A stretch of DNA of 64,000 nucleotides from Rubellicoccus peritrichatus. GTDB lineage: Bacteria; Verrucomicrobiota; Verrucomicrobiia; Opitutales; Cerasicoccaceae. The translations under genes were made by a program, and so were the position numbers. Positions 63,808 to 64,000 of this stretch are shown here, piece by piece. The stretch spans positions 186,001 through 250,000 of the forward strand of contig NZ_CP136920.1 in the NCBI RefSeq assembly GCF_033100135.1, read 5' to 3'. Numbering within the stretch: the stretch's first letter is position 1; each line of letters opens with the position of its first letter. The notes under the pieces were generated by a model that worked only from the letters and a program-made list of their open reading frames with translations, did not search any database and had not been told where the DNA came from.

Positions 63808-64000
63808 ATGCCAAAGTCTACACTTCATTATTCCATCGAGCCTTTCACCGCTATTGGTGCGGAGGATTCGGCTGAACCCACCTATATTGGGCGTGTGGCC
63901 AATTCACAGACCATCAACGAGAAGGCTCTAGTCCAACGACTGGTCGATCGCTATGGCGTCAGTGAGGCAGCGGCCAAGACCGTGCTATTGGGCTTGCGCA
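63808..64000 (+). CDS. HU-like DNA-binding domain protein, truncated by the window end
   Basis: Translation from the ATG at 63808 gives 64 residues: a beta-strand and a loop (HYSIEPFTAIG, PTYIGRV), then a helix pattern (NEKALVQRLVDRYGVSEAAAKTVLLGLR). This is the layout of the HU-like proteins with an N-terminal extension known from Bacteroidetes and Verrucomicrobia (HU-HIG type). The gene runs off the right edge, so length and C-terminus are unknown. Confidence 0.65.
   Translation, partial: MPKSTLHYSIEPFTAIGAEDSAEPTYIGRVANSQTINEKALVQRLVDRYGVSEAAAKTVLLGLR

Overview
The window looks like chromosomal DNA of a Verrucomicrobiota bacterium, most likely of the Opitutae/Puniceicoccales type. This is an inference from gene content: several secreted proteins end in a PEP-CTERM tail (PEP motif, hydrophobic helix, Arg-rich end), there is a three-gene sdhCAB operon with a single five-helix cytochrome b subunit, small prepilin-like and ankyrin proteins typical of the phylum, and DUF3095, DUF202 and SMP-30 family genes. 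Coding density is high, with genes on both strands. I saw no rRNA, tRNA, CRISPR array, prophage or transposase gene.

Region by region. 0-2.4 kb: a small lipoprotein, two small membrane proteins, a secreted peroxiredoxin and a small membrane-anchored protein. 2.6-12.5 kb: housekeeping and repair genes, namely uvrC, divergent cinA, tatC, a GAF/PP2C-type phosphatase, trpB, the bifunctional NAD(P)HX repair gene nnr, and dprA. 12.6-19.7 kb: PEP-CTERM proteins, a DUF202 protein, ilvD, a Y-family polymerase and glnA. 19.8-27.6 kb: an O-antigen-ligase-like/TPR protein, scpB, a YqgE/AlgH protein, a dCMP-deaminase-like protein, a rhomboid protease, gcvT and glf. 27.7-37.5 kb: a secreted cyclophilin with a Trp-rich tail, a soluble hybrid histidine kinase, a five-gene operon (two periplasmic TPR proteins, ExbB, ExbD, ExbD), and an LptF/LptG-type permease. 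37.6-51.6 kb: a phosphoesterase, then a deoxysugar locus (FucI-like isomerase, SMP-30 lactonase, sugar MFS transporter, VOC protein, DeoR regulator, rhamnulokinase, LolA-like protein), and a LacI regulator followed by a likely LacI-controlled operon (prepilin-like protein, two paralogous secreted proteins, GH5 glycosidase). 51.7-64 kb: sdhCAB, an ankyrin protein, a UDG-family protein, a methyltransferase/DUF3095 pair, def, a TIM-barrel isomerase, a Trp-rich serine-hydrolase-like pseudoenzyme, and the start of an HU-like protein.

The deoxysugar genes could together take up, isomerise and phosphorylate fucose- or rhamnose-type sugars, with hydrolysis of polysaccharide by the GH5 enzyme outside the cell. 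An aldolase is missing from the window. O-antigen ligase, Glf and the LptF-type permease suggest a cell surface with lipopolysaccharide-like polymers.

The most unusual signals lie between genes. At least three unrelated families of short, reiterated, hairpin-forming intergenic sequences share one architecture: purine-rich arms built of short imperfect units, with the complementary arm downstream. The commonest (family A, with a GAAGGCAGAAG-type arm) occurs at six intergenic sites and has a conserved loop core. A separate 161-bp MITE-like element with perfect terminal inverted repeats sits at the stop codon of the lptF-like gene. Other notable points are a UvrC lacking the Fe-S cysteines, a beta-lactamase-fold protein whose catalytic motifs are all lost, a Trp-rich module shared by two otherwise unrelated secreted proteins, and an lptF-like reading frame with no ordinary start codon.
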